Source: Terebella lapidaria
Taxonomy: Eukaryota; Annelida; Polychaeta; Terebellida; Terebellidae
Assembly: GCA_949152475.1 (NCBI GenBank)
Contig: OX424559.1
Span: 38,051,119-38,115,118, forward strand
Length of the DNA: 64,000 bases
Direction of reading: 5' to 3'
Shown here: positions 21,064 through 32,337 of the stretch, one piece after another
Layout of the letters: each line of letters starts with the position of its first letter
Position numbering within the stretch: the stretch's first letter is position 1
Notes under the pieces: generated by a model
What the model was told of the DNA's origin: nothing
The model's database searches: none
Seen by the model: the letters and a program-made list of their open reading frames with translations, nothing else
Made by a program: the position numbers and the translations under genes

Positions 21064-23033
21064 ATGAAATCGCTCGCTGCTGCTGACTTGACGGCTGAAA
21101 GCCTTCGCTGGTACAGCGAGTACTTGCCAGAATAGAAGAAAGAAAACTTTGACCTTGAGGGGTAATGTCTAGGTCAAATGACACGACCAAGGTCCTTCAA
21201 AAGAGGGCTTTCAATATGCTACAAGATTTTCTAGTTGGAACTCTCTGGGTCGATTAGTTCCGAAATTATTGAGATTCATGTGATTTTGACTGATCACTTT
21301 TCCGTGAACTTGACCTTTGACCTACGAGGACTGAAGCAAAAGTTTTACCAAATATGTTTTTTCTTCTGGGATTTCGATGACCTTGACCTCTGTGGTTCTT
21401 GTCGTACAGGCCAATGCTGTCAATATGCATATCAAGTTACAGAGGATTCCCTCCAGTATTGACATTGTTATGGCCTTTTGAAATTTCGGAAATTTGACGT
21501 TGATGACGTCATTGTGACGTCACTGAACGTCATATGCCAAAATTAAGACATCACTGGACTCAGGAGATCAAGACCTTAACGGTATACTACTGGGTATGGT
21601 TCGCTGAACTGCGTACTTGACCTTGACATTCACCTCATGGCGAACTTCTCAAGGTCAATGTCAAAAGTCAAGGTCAAGGTCACAGGCGATAGAACTCGAG
21701 TTCATCTACAATATGCACCTAATTTGAAGTCTCTAGGACGATTACAGCCGGAGTTATGGCCACTTATGTGTTTTCGACATTTTGTGTGACCTTGACCTTG
21801 ACCTTCGACCTATATTCACCAAAATATGACAGAATCTACTCAATATCCTACAGAACATGTTCACCAAGTTTGAAAAAAATCGAATGAGAATTGTGGATGC
21901 TAGAGTGCGAAAATACATACAAACAAACAAACAAATGAAATTTTTACCGATTTGTTGTCAAAAAAACGTCAATAACGTCAAAACGGATATGTCGATTGAG
22001 CTAAAAATTGATAGAAACCATCACAGGTCGAGTCCACATCGTTTGTATATGCTAGATCTGCAGTGAATCTGATAACTTTGCACATCTGACACTCAAAAGG
22101 CCTAAATGTCAGTCTGAAATCACTTTTGACGTCATTATGACGTCAATTAACGTCCGATTCCAAAAATGACAACATATTTGGAAAGTACTCTCGAAGACCT
22201 TCCAAACGAGCTACTACTCGATATTTTTGCAAAAGGTCAAGGTCAAGGTCATTTTTGAGGTCAAATTCGACCTCAGGCGCTTGTAAAGGCTATTGGTTAT
22301 ACGCCTTAGGTGTAAATGCAAAAGTTGTTGAGCTAAGTGAGTGCAATACTGTGAATTTACTTTCGTGTCTCTATCTTGCCTAGTTCCTGAGATATAGTGA
22401 CCTACATGGTTTTCACTTGCGGGTCAATATTGACCTTGACTTTCGACCTACGACCTTGAAATTTCGTGGATCAAAAGAAGTCATCCTTGCTTATTAACAG
22501 GTTTATCATTGGATTTTTACGCACATTATTGACGCTTTTATCAGCATGGACAGCTTGAAAAATGCAATTTGGCTTATAATGGGACCAATTTCGTTGCCAT
22601 AGAAACGTCAATTACGTCATAACGAATTGGCCGATTGAGCTAAAAATTGACATTGAGCATAAGGGACCGGTCCCACATCGTTTCCAAGCATCAGATCGAA
22701 AATCGGAGGAGGTGACCTCCAAGGTCAAATATTCGACCTCAGGCGAACTTCTCAAGTTCAAGGTCAAAAGTCAAGGTCAAGGTCACGAAAGATAGAACTC
22801 GAGTTTATCTACAATATCAACTTAATTTGAAGTCTCTAGGACCATTAGAACCGAAGTTATAGCCATTTATGTGTTTTCGACATTTTGCTTGACCTTGACC
22901 TTGACCTTTGACCTAGAAACACCAAAATAGGACGTTTTCTGCCCAGTATCCTACAGATTGTGCACACGAATTTTGAAAGGTTTCAATCAAGAACTGTGGA
23001 CGCAAGAGTGCGAACAGACACACAAACTAACAA
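21064..23033 (+). mobile_element. Unit 13: R cap, F leader fused to 5'-short C (first of a 1,970-bp pair)
   Basis: The R cap begins ATGAAATCGCTCGCTGC. CTCGCTG (21073-21079) pairs with CAGCGAG (21114-21120), with GGCT-GAA-AGCC inside and an alternative CGCTG-GTA-CAGCG. F is B-like (CTTGACC, CRE doublet near 21500). At about 21935 it runs through AAAC into C beginning AAATGAAATTTTTACCG, missing the first 150-odd bp of C and its cap. The copy at 23034 repeats all of this 1,970 bp later. Confidence 0.88.
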
Positions 23034-25011
23034 ATGAAATCGCTCGCTGCTGCTGACTTGACGGCTGAAAGCCTTCGCTGGTACAGCGAGTACTTGCCAG
23101 AATAGAAGAAAGAAAACTTTGACCTTGAGGGGTAATGTCAAGGTCAAATGACACGACCAAGGTCCTTCAAAAGAGGGCTTTCAATATGCTACAATATTTT
23201 CTAGTTGGAACTCTCTGGGTCGATTAGTTCCGAAATTATTGAGATTCATGTGATTTTGACTGATCACTTTTCCGTGAACTTGACCTTTGACCTACGACGA
23301 CTGAAGCAAAATTTTTACCAAATATGTTTTTTCTTCTGGGATTTCGATGACCTTGACCTCTGTGGTTCTTGTCGTACAGGCCAATGCTGTCAATATGCAT
23401 ATCAAGTTACAGAGGATTCCCTCCAGTATTGACATTGTTATGGCCTTTTGAAATTTCGGAAATTTGACGTTGATGACGTCATTGTGACGTCAATGAACGT
23501 CATATGTCAAAATTAAGACATCACTGGACTCAGGAGATCAAGACCTTAACGGTATACTACTGGGTATGGTTCGCTGAACTGCGTACTTGACCTTGACATT
23601 CACCTCATGGCGAACTTCTCAAGGTCAATGTCAAAAGTCAAGGTCAAGGTCACAGGCGATAGAACTCGAGTTCATCTACAATATGCACCTAATTTGAAGT
23701 CTCTAGGACGATTACAGCCAGAGTTATGGCCACTTATGTGTTTTCGACGTTTTGTGTGACCTTGACCTTGACCTTCGACCTATATTCACCAAAATATGAT
23801 AGAATCTACTCAATATCCTACAGAACATGTTCACCAAGTTTGAAAAAATCGAATGAGAATTGTGGATGCTAGAGTGCGAAAATACATACAAACAAACAAA
23901 CAAATGAAATTTTTACCGATTTGTTGCCAAAAAAACGTCAATTACGTCAAAACGGATATATCGATTGAGCTAAAAATTGATAGAAACCATCACAGGACGA
24001 GTCCACATCGTTTGTATATGCTAGATCTGCAGTAAATGTGATAACTTTGCACATCTGACACTCAAAAGGCCTAAATGTCAGTCTGAAATCACTTTTGACG
24101 TCATTATGACGTCAATTAACGTCCGATTCCAAAAATGACAACATATTTGGAAAGTACTCTCGAAGACCTTCCAAACGAGCTACTACTCGATATTTTTGCA
24201 AAAGGTCAAGGTCAAGGTCATTTTTGAGGTCAATTTCGACCTTAGGCGCTTGCAAAGGCTATCGGTCATACGCCTTAGGTGTAAATGCAAAAGTTGTTAG
24301 GCTAAGTGAGTGCAATACTGTGGATTTAAATTCGTATCTCTATCTTGCTTACTTCCTGAGATATAGTGTCCTACATGGTTTTCACTTGCAGGTCAATATT
24401 GACCTTGACTTTCGACATTTGACCTTGAAATTTCGTGGATCAAAAGAAGTCATCCTTGCTTATTAACAGGTTTATCATTGGATTTTTACGCACATTATTG
24501 ACGCTTTTATCAGCATGGACAGCTTGAAAAATGCAATTTGGCTTATAATGGGACCAATTTCGTTGCCATAGAAACGTCAATTACGTCATAACGAATTGGC
24601 CGATTGAGCTAAAAATTGACATTGAGCATAAGGGACCGGTCCCACATCGTTTCCAAGCATCAGATCGAAAATCGGAGGAGGTGACCTCCAAGGTCAAATA
24701 TTCGACCTCAGACGAACTTCTCAAGTTCAAGGTCAAATGTCAAGGTCAAGGTCACGAAAGATAGAACTCGAGTTTATCTACAATATAAACTTAATTTGAA
24801 GTCTCCAGGACCATTAGAACCGAAGTTATAGCCACTTATGTGTTTTCGACATTTTGCTTGACCTTGACCTTGACCTTTGACCTAGAAACACCAAAATAGG
24901 ACGTTTTCTGCCCAGTATCCTACAGATTGTGCACACGAATTTTGAAAGGTTTCAATCAAGAACTGTGGACGCTAGAGTGCGAACAGACAAACAAACAAAC
25001 AAACAAACAAA
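23034..25011 (+). mobile_element. Unit 14: second F+C copy
   Basis: Nearly identical to unit 13, with a constant offset of 1,970 bp through F and 1,969 after a one-base change in an A run. The two part only at the 3' microsatellite: unit 13 runs through ACAC/ACTAAC into an R cap, unit 14 through (AAAC)n into a GCCC-CTA-GGGC cap. This is the youngest tandem duplication I can see in the window apart from the A satellites. Confidence 0.9.
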
Positions 25012-26640
25012 CGAGAGCCCCTAGGGCACCCACTTGCCGGAATGCATACTCATGATTTTTGACAGGTTTCAATGAGTTTGAAAACTTGACCTTGAAAACT
25101 TACTCATGTGATTCCATGGATTTAACATATAAGCATGAGTGCCATGCCTGTTCTGAATATGATTCAAATTTCATGAACCTACGACGATTCGAGCAGAAGT
25201 TATCACCAGTGATGTGTTTTTCTGGGATTTCGATGACCTTGACCTTTGACCATGTGGTTCATGTCGTAGAGGCCAACGCTGTCAATATGCATATCAATAT
25301 CCAAAAGATTCTCTCCAGTATTGATGTTAGGACCTTTTGAAATTTCAGATATTTGACATTTCTGTCGTCATTGTGACGTCACTGAACGTCATAGCGCCAA
25401 AATTAAGACATCACTATAATCAGGAGACAGAGACATTTCCAACGGTGTCCTATTGAGTATGGTGCACTGAACTTTGTACTTGACCTTGATATTGACTTGT
25501 GGCGAACTTCTCAAGGTCAAGGTCAAAGGTCACATTCAAGGTCACCTAAGAAAGGCCTTTTGATATGCCACAATATGGTCTTAGTTTGAACTCTCTGCGA
25601 TCATTAGTTCCGAAGTTATGCTTTTATGTGATTTTGACCTTTTCCTTGACCTTGACCTCGACCTTTGACCTTTGGTCACGAAGATTGTGCATTGTCTGTG
25701 TATGGTGATACAGACTATACTAGATTAATTCCGTCGGAATCGAACAAGAATTGTGGACACTATGGCCTTTTGAAATTTCGAAAAATTGACGTTCATGACG
25801 TCACTGTGAGGTCAATTAACGTCACATCTCAAAACTAATGAGATACTATGTATCAGGGAGTCAAGACCTTCCATTTGATATACTACTTGATAGGTTTCAG
25901 TTAGTTTCAAAATTTGACCTTGAAGTTTTGCTAATGTGACCTCATTTTTCGACTAAGTTAAGGGTCAATCATCGAATTGACATATACGACTGATTGGGAT
26001 ACCTCTTCTGAATGATATGGTTCAAATTTCATGAGCCTACGACGATTCAAGCAGATGTTATTACTGAAAAGGTGTTTTTCTAGGATTTCGATGACCTTCA
26101 CCTTGAGATTTGACCTGTGTACTTCAATTCGTAGAGGTCAATGCTGTCAATATGCATACCAAGTTTCAAGAGATTCCAAACAGTATTGACGATGTTATGG
26201 CCTTTTGAAATTTCGGAAATTTGACGTTTATGACGTCATTGTGACGTCAGTTTACGTCGCAGCGCCAAAAATAAGATATCATTAGAATCAGGGGCTAAAG
26301 ACCTTTCCAACGATATACTACACGATATGATGCGCTGACCTACGTACTTGACCTTGACATTGAGCTTAGGCGAACTTCTCAAGGTCAAGGTCAAATCTCA
26401 AGTTCAAGGTCACAGAAGATAGAACTCGAGTTTATCTACAATATGACCTTAATTTGAAGTCTCTATGACGATTAGAACCGGAGTTATGGCCACTTATGTG
26501 TTTTCAACGTTTTGTGTGACCTTGACCTTGACCTTTAACCTAGATACACCAAAATAGGACGTTTTGTTCCCAGTATCCTACAGATTGTGCACACGAACTT
26601 TGAAGGGGTTTGATCAAGTATTGTGGACGCTAGAGGGCGC
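25012..26640 (+). mobile_element. Unit 15: GCCC-CTA-GGGC cap, B body
   Basis: The cap and leader GGAATGCATACTCATGAT precede TTGACAGGTTTCAATGAG and a chain of B monomers with CTTGACC clusters near 25225, 25648, 26090 and 26518. CRE doublets lie near 25370, 25797 and 26232. The 3' end is GTGGACGCTAGAGGGCGCA. Sisters with the same order are at 32338 and 58206. Confidence 0.82.
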
Positions 26641-26777
26641 ACAACCAAACAAACAAACAAACACACAAATAAACGAACTGACCAACATACTTGCCGAAAT
26701 CGAAGATTCCGGGAAGTAAAAAACCACGAACAGACCAACATACTTGCCAAAATCGAAGATTCTGGCAAGTAACAAAC
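26641..26777 (+). repeat. Two hairpin cassettes, one with a damaged arm
   Basis: 26689-26717 has right arm GATTCCGGGAAGT, a G.G mismatch besides the usual A.C, so it is one of only two cassettes with a mismatch that is not A.C. 26742-26770 is the intact ACTTGCCAAAATC/GATTCTGGCAAGT type. Confidence 0.85.
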
Positions 26778-26938
26778 GAGGGGCCATAGGCCCGGCAGTT
26801 GACGAATTCGCAAACTTTCGTTTCAATGTAAAGGTCAAGGTTATAGTAATGGGGCCACCCTTTAGACATTGTACATGTCGTGGATAAATGATCCGAGATA
26901 AATACATCTCCGGAAGTCGAAATTTTAATTTTGTCAAG
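26778..26938 (+). mobile_element. Unit 16: very short unit with GGGCC-ATA-GGCCC cap
   Basis: A cap with a five-pair stem GGGCC/GGCCC and arm CAGTTGACGAATT opens a unit of only about 160 bp. It has a little AGGTCA sequence (near 26832), no recognisable 3' end and no microsatellite, and then the next cap. It may be a deletion remnant. Confidence 0.6.
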
Positions 26939-27470
26939 CAGATACCATTGGCCTAAAGGCCAAACTTGTCAAAATCTTTCTTCATATTAGGAGCACCACA
27001 ATCACGTGGCCTGGAGCGCTCGTTCTGCAGAATACATCCTCCAAGCTTAGAAGAATTCAAGCTAGAAATATGGACGGTCAAGTGCTAATGAAGAAAAAAG
27101 CGAACCAGAGGCTACAGGTCACACCCATGCTGGAAATCTTATGTTATTATGACGTCATATAACGTCAATGGCATGCTACAAACCTGATATACTGGTGTTT
27201 CTAAATATACCTGTTAATATTATGTTTATAAATTTTTACTGATTTGATTTAGTATCATTTATTATAGTTACCAAGGTCAAATGTTATATTCAGGTTGGAA
27301 AACATTATAATAATATCTTAAGATAATATTTATGACGTCAATGGCGTTTCACCAATCAGTTGAAACATGACATACGATTGATAGTGCTACACATTCGCAG
27401 ACAATTACAATTCATTGGCAGCAAAATTGAATGTGAAAATGATAGGCTTTCATAGAACATTGAAATTTTG
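26939..27470 (+). repeat. Unit 17 start: TTGGCC-TAAA-GGCCAA cap, degenerate 3' end, degenerate cap, old C start
   Basis: After the cap and ACTTGTCAAAATC, a decayed 3' end (ATGGACGGTCAAGTGCTAATG, near 27069) and a decayed cap (GAGGCTACAGGTCACAC, CATGCTGGAA, about 27117-27135) can still be recognised. The following TTATGACGTCATATAACGTC is an old C start. This is the most diverged unit junction in the window, which suggests the system has been active for a long time. Confidence 0.6.
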
Positions 27471-27790
27471 AAACACTGACATTATGGGAACTACGTTTAT
27501 GTCGTCATACTGAAAATTTGTCATGGCGGGATAGAATCACACATCACCTGCCTCGAGCAGAATTGGACAACCTTTCCAATGGTGTGATCCGATCCATTCT
27601 GGGAGAAATATTTACCGAGATACAGCCATATTTCGAAAATTGACATTTGACGTCATGACGTCATTGACGTTTAAAGGATCCAGTCAAAACTTCATACATT
27701 GATGAAAAATGTTAACATGTAGAGGCATACCAAATTTGAAAGAAGTCGGTCTCAATTTGATTGCTTTTTGAATTTTTAAATTTGTTTTGT
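27471..27790 (+). repeat. Old family A monomer
   Basis: A single, clearly diverged A copy (CTACGTTTATGTCGTCATAC, CCTTTCCAATGGTGTGATCC, GACGTCATGACGTCATTGACG). It lacks the high similarity of the tandem arrays and so marks an older insertion. Confidence 0.75.
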
Positions 27791-27997
27791 ACTTTGGCAA
27801 TGATGAGAGATGAGGATTTTGCCAATGTTTGGCAGTGTCTAGTGACATCACCACTCGGCCCTCGTAATTGGGCTGCTTTAGGTTGGAGTCAGATTGTTAC
27901 ATGTGGTGAGCGTGGTTTGGATCACACGCAAATTGTGGCTGCATTGTTGCGAACAATGATTTCGCCAAGTAACAAAAGAAACTCAAGAAAAAATATA
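27791..27997 (+). other. Non-repeat stretch of about 190 bp, origin unknown
   Basis: Between an A terminal unit start (GCAATGATGAGAGATG) and a lone right arm of a CTTGGCG-class cassette (GATTTCGCCAAGTAAC, about 27959-27974) lies sequence I see nowhere else here, less AT-rich than its surroundings. A frame open across 27761-28009 (82 codons) covers it but resembles nothing I recognise. A captured piece of host DNA is possible. Confidence 0.45.
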
Positions 27998-28485
27998 TCT
28001 GGTGCATGAACAGGACCTTTGGTCCTCGGCCAAATTACTGCTAAAAACCGGCAACAGTATTGATTCATACGCCGTCACCCCCGATAGTGCTGATATAAAA
28101 GAGCCCCTGGCTTGCCACAGATTGTATTTAGACAAGAGTTTTAGGCTTTGTTATATCACTTGTGCATCACTGAGTTAGAAAACCACAGAAATGTTGTTTG
28201 AGATCAGTATTCAGATGCATGCAAGGCATATTGTATTACTACGCGACCGAGTGTTGATATTAGAGACGGTACAAGTGCACAGGGGGTAATCGTTTCCACA
28301 TCTTATTGGCGTGTGAACGGGCTGACAAACAGATTTACCCCACCTCTCTTTCCGTCTTGATATCTCAGCGAGTTTTCAATATATTTTCAACATGAAAAGT
28401 GCACCATAAACTAGAAATATCACTGCAATTTTCTACATAAAAAACTTCAAAATTAAATGTTGAATTATTTTTTTTCAAATTGGAT
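27998..28485 (+). repeat. Family D block, full diverged copy
   Basis: The same order as 13606-14170: hairpin AGGACC-TTT-GGTCCT (28012-28026), TATAAAA at 28094-28100, GTATTTAGACAAGAG, and the CACCTCTCTTTCCGTCTTG region. It runs on into S165 repeats rather than B, so D has been joined to different right neighbours. Confidence 0.73.
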
Positions 28486-28760
28486 CCAGAAGAAAAATAA
28501 ATGTATCCATAAAATCCGGAATCCGTATCCGATCCGGATGAAATTTTGTCAGTTTATGGACCATGATAGTCCGCCACTTTGTAGGAAAAATCAAGCTGAA
28601 ATATGCACAATAGACCGAAATATAATATAAAATATAAGTTAAATGGAGTTTTCAATTTTAAATTCAAATAACTGTCAAATCCGTAATCCGGGTCCGATCC
28701 GAGTCAAAATTATAATGTGTGTATAGGATGTCATTCTACACATGTGACTAAAATTTCAAG
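28486..28760 (+). repeat. S165 repeat, two copies
   Basis: Two copies about 165 bp apart (GATCCG anchors near 28531 and 28696) of the repeat that forms the array at 36545-37455. The GGATCC palindrome is decayed here. The internal marker is AATGGAGTTTTCAAT. Confidence 0.75.
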
Positions 28761-28980
28761 AGAATTCATTGAAAATTGAACGAGTTATGAATTTTTGAAA
28801 AATCGCTCCATGTTAAAGATAGGGATTTTTCGAGTTTTCAAGAATTTTTGATGACGTCATCAATGAACCGATTTCTTTCAAAAACGTTCGGTGACGTCTC
28901 AGGGTGAATATCTATCTATCACAAAAGTTTCGTAATGCTCGCACAAAAACTGTGGCCTGTATCGTGCTAACAGACAAACA
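28761..28980 (+). repeat. A-type terminal region
   Basis: Carries ATAGGGATTTTTCGAG, GATGACGTCATCAATGAACC and a 3' end reading TGTGGCCTGTATCGTGC instead of GTGGACGCTAGAGTGC. The same altered 3' end is seen near 37620, 39780, 41095, 47770 and 62060, so there are at least two 3'-end subtypes. Confidence 0.7.
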
Positions 28981-29014
28981 AACAAACAAACAGACAAACG
29001 GAACTGACCAACAT

Positions 29015-29041
29015 AGTTGTCGAATTTTCAATTCGTCAACT
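29015..29041 (+). repeat. Hairpin cassette, GTTGTCG/CGTCAAC
   Basis: Arms AGTTGTCGAATT and AATTCGTCAACT with centre TTC and one T.T mismatch. Related to the perfectly paired AGTTGACGAATT/AATTCGTCAACT cassettes at 47850 and 62141. It is joined to the cap of unit 18. Confidence 0.85.
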
Positions 29042-30501
29042 AATGAACCGACATAGTCGACTAACTTGCCGGAATAGCTGGCAATGACCTTGAACTTTTT
29101 ACCAAAGACTTTGAATTTTTTGCAAAGTTGATGCATCTGGTTATTTTAAATATGAGTAATGGCATTTTTCTAGATTTTGTATAGTTGATGGAAAACATTG
29201 AAAAAAGTATTATATTTCTTTCCTAGCATAAGCAGTTTGTGGTCATGAAAGACTGATAGGATTCGGATCTTTTGTGACGTCATCAATAGAGCTATTTTTC
29301 TCAAAATCATTCTGTCAAGAGCCATTATCCTACAGAATATCTACATCAAATTTGAAAAGAATCAAGCAACAAATGTGGACGCTATGAGTATGAAAAGACA
29401 AACAAATGAAATTTTCTCCAATTTTCCGTCATAAAAAGGTCAATTAGGCCATTACCACTGCAATTATTGAACTGATATTTGTCAAATAGCTTCAGTAGGT
29501 ATCCCCAATACTTACCAGAGCACCGGATCAACAATAATCATAAATGGTTTATGCATCTCATGTAAACAATCAATTGAAGTATGATAAAATCACGTTTCAC
29601 GTCATTATGACGTCATATGACGTCAGATTCCAAAAATAAGAACATATATCGAAACTACTCCCGAAGACCTTTCAAACGAGTTACTACTCGATATTTTCGC
29701 GAAAGGTCAAGGTCAAGGTCATTTTTTGGGTCAACTTCGACCTCAGGCGCTTGCAAAGGCTATCGGCCATACGCCTTAGGTGTAAATACAAAAGTTGATA
29801 GGCTAAGTGAGTGCAATACTGTGGATTTACTTTCGTGTCTCTATCTTGCTTACTTCTGAGATATAGTGACCTACATGGTTTTCACTTGCGGGTCAATATT
29901 GACCTTGACTTCCGACCTTTGACCTTGAAATTTCGCGGAACAAAAGAACTCGTCCTTGGCTATAAACAGGTGTATCATTAGATTTTTACGCACATTATTG
30001 ACGCTTTTATCAGCATGGACAGCTTGAAACATGCAATTTCGCTTATAATGGGACCGCTTTCGTTGCCATAGAAACGTCAATTACGTCATAACGGATTGAC
30101 CGATCGCGCTAAAAATTGACATTGACCATAAGGGACCGGTCCGACATCGTTTCCAAGCATCAGATCGAAAATCGGAGGAGGTGACCTCCAAGGTCAAATA
30201 TTCGACCTCAGGCGAACTTCTCAAGGTCAAGGTCAAATGTCAAGGTCAAGGTCACAAAAGATAGAACTCGAGTATATCTACCATATGCACTTGATTTGAA
30301 GTCTCTACGACAATTAGAACTGGAGTTATGGCCACTTATGTGTTTTCGACGTTTTGCTTGACCTTGACCTTGACCTTTGACCTAGACTCACCAAAAGTGT
30401 GCGGTGCCTGCCTATTATCCTACAGATTACATACCCCAAGTAACATAACAATCACCGTACAATTGCGACCTGTAGAGCACTAACAGATAAACAAACAAAC
30501 A

Positions 30502-30503
<2 letters not shown>
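29042..30503 (+). mobile_element. Unit 18: GAC-ATA-GTC cap, H leader fused to 5'-short C
   Basis: The cap has a short GAC/GTC stem around the usual ATA, then CTAACTTGCCGGAAT. The H leader (about 29076-29404) contains GTGACGTCATCAATAGAGC and its own 3' end, then AAAC and ATGAAATTTTCTCCAAT, the start of a 5'-short C as in the F+C units. The unit is near-identical to 41137-42588 at an offset of 12,095 bp. Confidence 0.85.

Positions 30504-30565
<62 letters not shown>
30504..30565 (+). repeat. (CAAT)n microsatellite, about 15 units
   Basis: Uninterrupted CAAT repeats replace the usual CAAA. The duplicate locus near 42589 has only about four, so this copy has expanded, or the other has shrunk, since the duplication. 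Confidence 0.95.
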
Positions 30566-30567
<2 letters not shown>

Positions 30568-30802
30568 CCAACCGACCAACATACTTGCCGAAATCTTTAG
30601 ATTCCGGCAAGTAACAAAACCACGAACAGACCAACATACTTGCCAAAATCGAAGATTCTGGCAAGTAACAAACACACAAACACATCCACGAACAGAGCAA
30701 CATACTTGCCGAAATCTTTAGATTCCGGCAAGTAACAAATCCACAAACTTCCCCACAAACAGACCAACATACTTGCCGAAATCTTTAGATTCCGGCAAGT
30801 AA
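30566..30802 (+). repeat. Four hairpin cassettes in a row
   Basis: Cassettes at 30583-30612, 30638-30666, 30704-30733 and 30771-30800. The first, third and fourth are ACTTGCCGAAATCT/AGATTCCGGCAAGT and the second ACTTGCCAAAATC/GATTCTGGCAAGT. It is the largest cassette cluster in the window. The last right arm (30790-30800) is fully complementary to the cap arm at 30823-30833. Confidence 0.9.
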
Positions 30803-32337
30803 CGAGAGGCCATAGGCCACACACTTGCCGGAATGAATACTTGATAGATTTCACTGATTTTCAATACTTGACCTTGGAAGTTTGCTCATGTGACTTCATT
30901 TTTCTGACCAAGTTCAAGGTATATCATGCATATAACATATAAATCTGATTGTCATGCCTGTTCTGAACGATCTGATTCAAATTTCATGAGCATACAAAGA
31001 TTCAAGCAGAAGTTATTACCAAGAATGTTTTTTTTCTGGGACTTGCCATTTTGAAATTTTGAAAATCTGACGTTTATGACGTCTTTGTGATGTTACTGAA
31101 TGTCATAGCGCCTAAAATAAGATATCACTGGAATCAGGAGACCAAGACCTTCCTAATAGTATGCTACTTGATATGGTGCACTGACCTTCGTACATGGCAT
31201 TGACCTATCGCGAACTTCTTAAGGTCAAGGTCAAAGGTCACATTCAAAGACATATAAGTAAAAGACCTTTCGATATGCTACAACATGGTCCTAGTTTGAA
31301 CTCTTTATGGCGATTAGTTCCAAAATTATGACCATTTATGTGATTTGACCTTTTCCTCGATCTTGACCTTGACCTTTGACCTTGAGTCACGAAAATACCT
31401 GTATAATTTCATCAGAATCGAACAAGATTTGTGGACACTATGACCGTTTGAAATTCCGAAAAAATAACGTTGATGACGTCACTGTGACGTCAAAAAACGT
31501 CACATCTCAAAACTGTTGAGAAAGTATGTACCAGGGAGTCAAGACCTTTCATTTGATATACTACTTGATAGGTTTCAGTTAGTTTTGAAATTTGACCTTG
31601 AAGTTTTCCTCATACGACCTTGTTTTCCTGACCAAGTTCAAGGTCAATCATGAAATTGACATATACGTTCGATTGCTATACCTCTTCTGAATGATATGGT
31701 TCAAATTTCATGAACCTACGACAATTCAAATGGATGTTATTACCGAAAACGTGTTTTACTGGGATTTCGATGACCTTGACCTTGACCTTTGACCTTTGTA
31801 CTTAAATTCGTAGAGGTCATTGCTGTCAATATGCATATCAAGTTTCAAGAAATTCCATACAGTATTGACGATGTTATGGCATTTTGAAATTTCGAAAATT
31901 TGACGTTTATGACGTCATTGTGACGTCAGTTTACGTCGCAGCGCCAAAAATAAGGTATCACTGCAATCAGGGGCTCAAGACCTTTCCAACGATATACTAC
32001 TCGATGTGGTGCGCTGACCTTCGTACTTGACCTTGACATTCACCTCATGGCGAACTTCTCAAGGTCAAAGTCAAATGTCGAGGTCAAAGTCACAGAAGAT
32101 GGAACTCGAGTTTATCTACAATATGAACTTGGTTTGAAGTCTCTAGCACGAATAGAACCGGAGTTATGACCACTTATGTGTTTTTAACGTTTTGCGTGAC
32201 CTTGACCTTGACCTTTGACCTAGAATCACCAAAATCGTGCAGTCTCGAGCCATCACCCTAGAGAATATGCACACCAAGTTTGGGCCGAATCGAGCCATAA
32301 TTGTGGGCGCTAGAGTGCGTACAAACAAACAAACAAA
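30803..32337 (+). mobile_element. Unit 19: GGCC-ATA-GGCC cap, B body
   Basis: The cap is followed by GAATACTTGATAGATTTCAC and B monomers with CTTGACC clusters near 31373, 31771 and 32197. CRE doublets lie near 31473 and 31910. The 3' end reads TGTGGGCGCTAGAGTGCG, with an AAAC tract. The closest relative is the start of unit 30 at 53476. Confidence 0.82.

Noticed and set aside
30504-30565. Telomere-like repeat
   Set aside because: CAAT units are a simple microsatellite inside a unit tail and do not match any known telomere repeat; TTAGGG arrays are absent.
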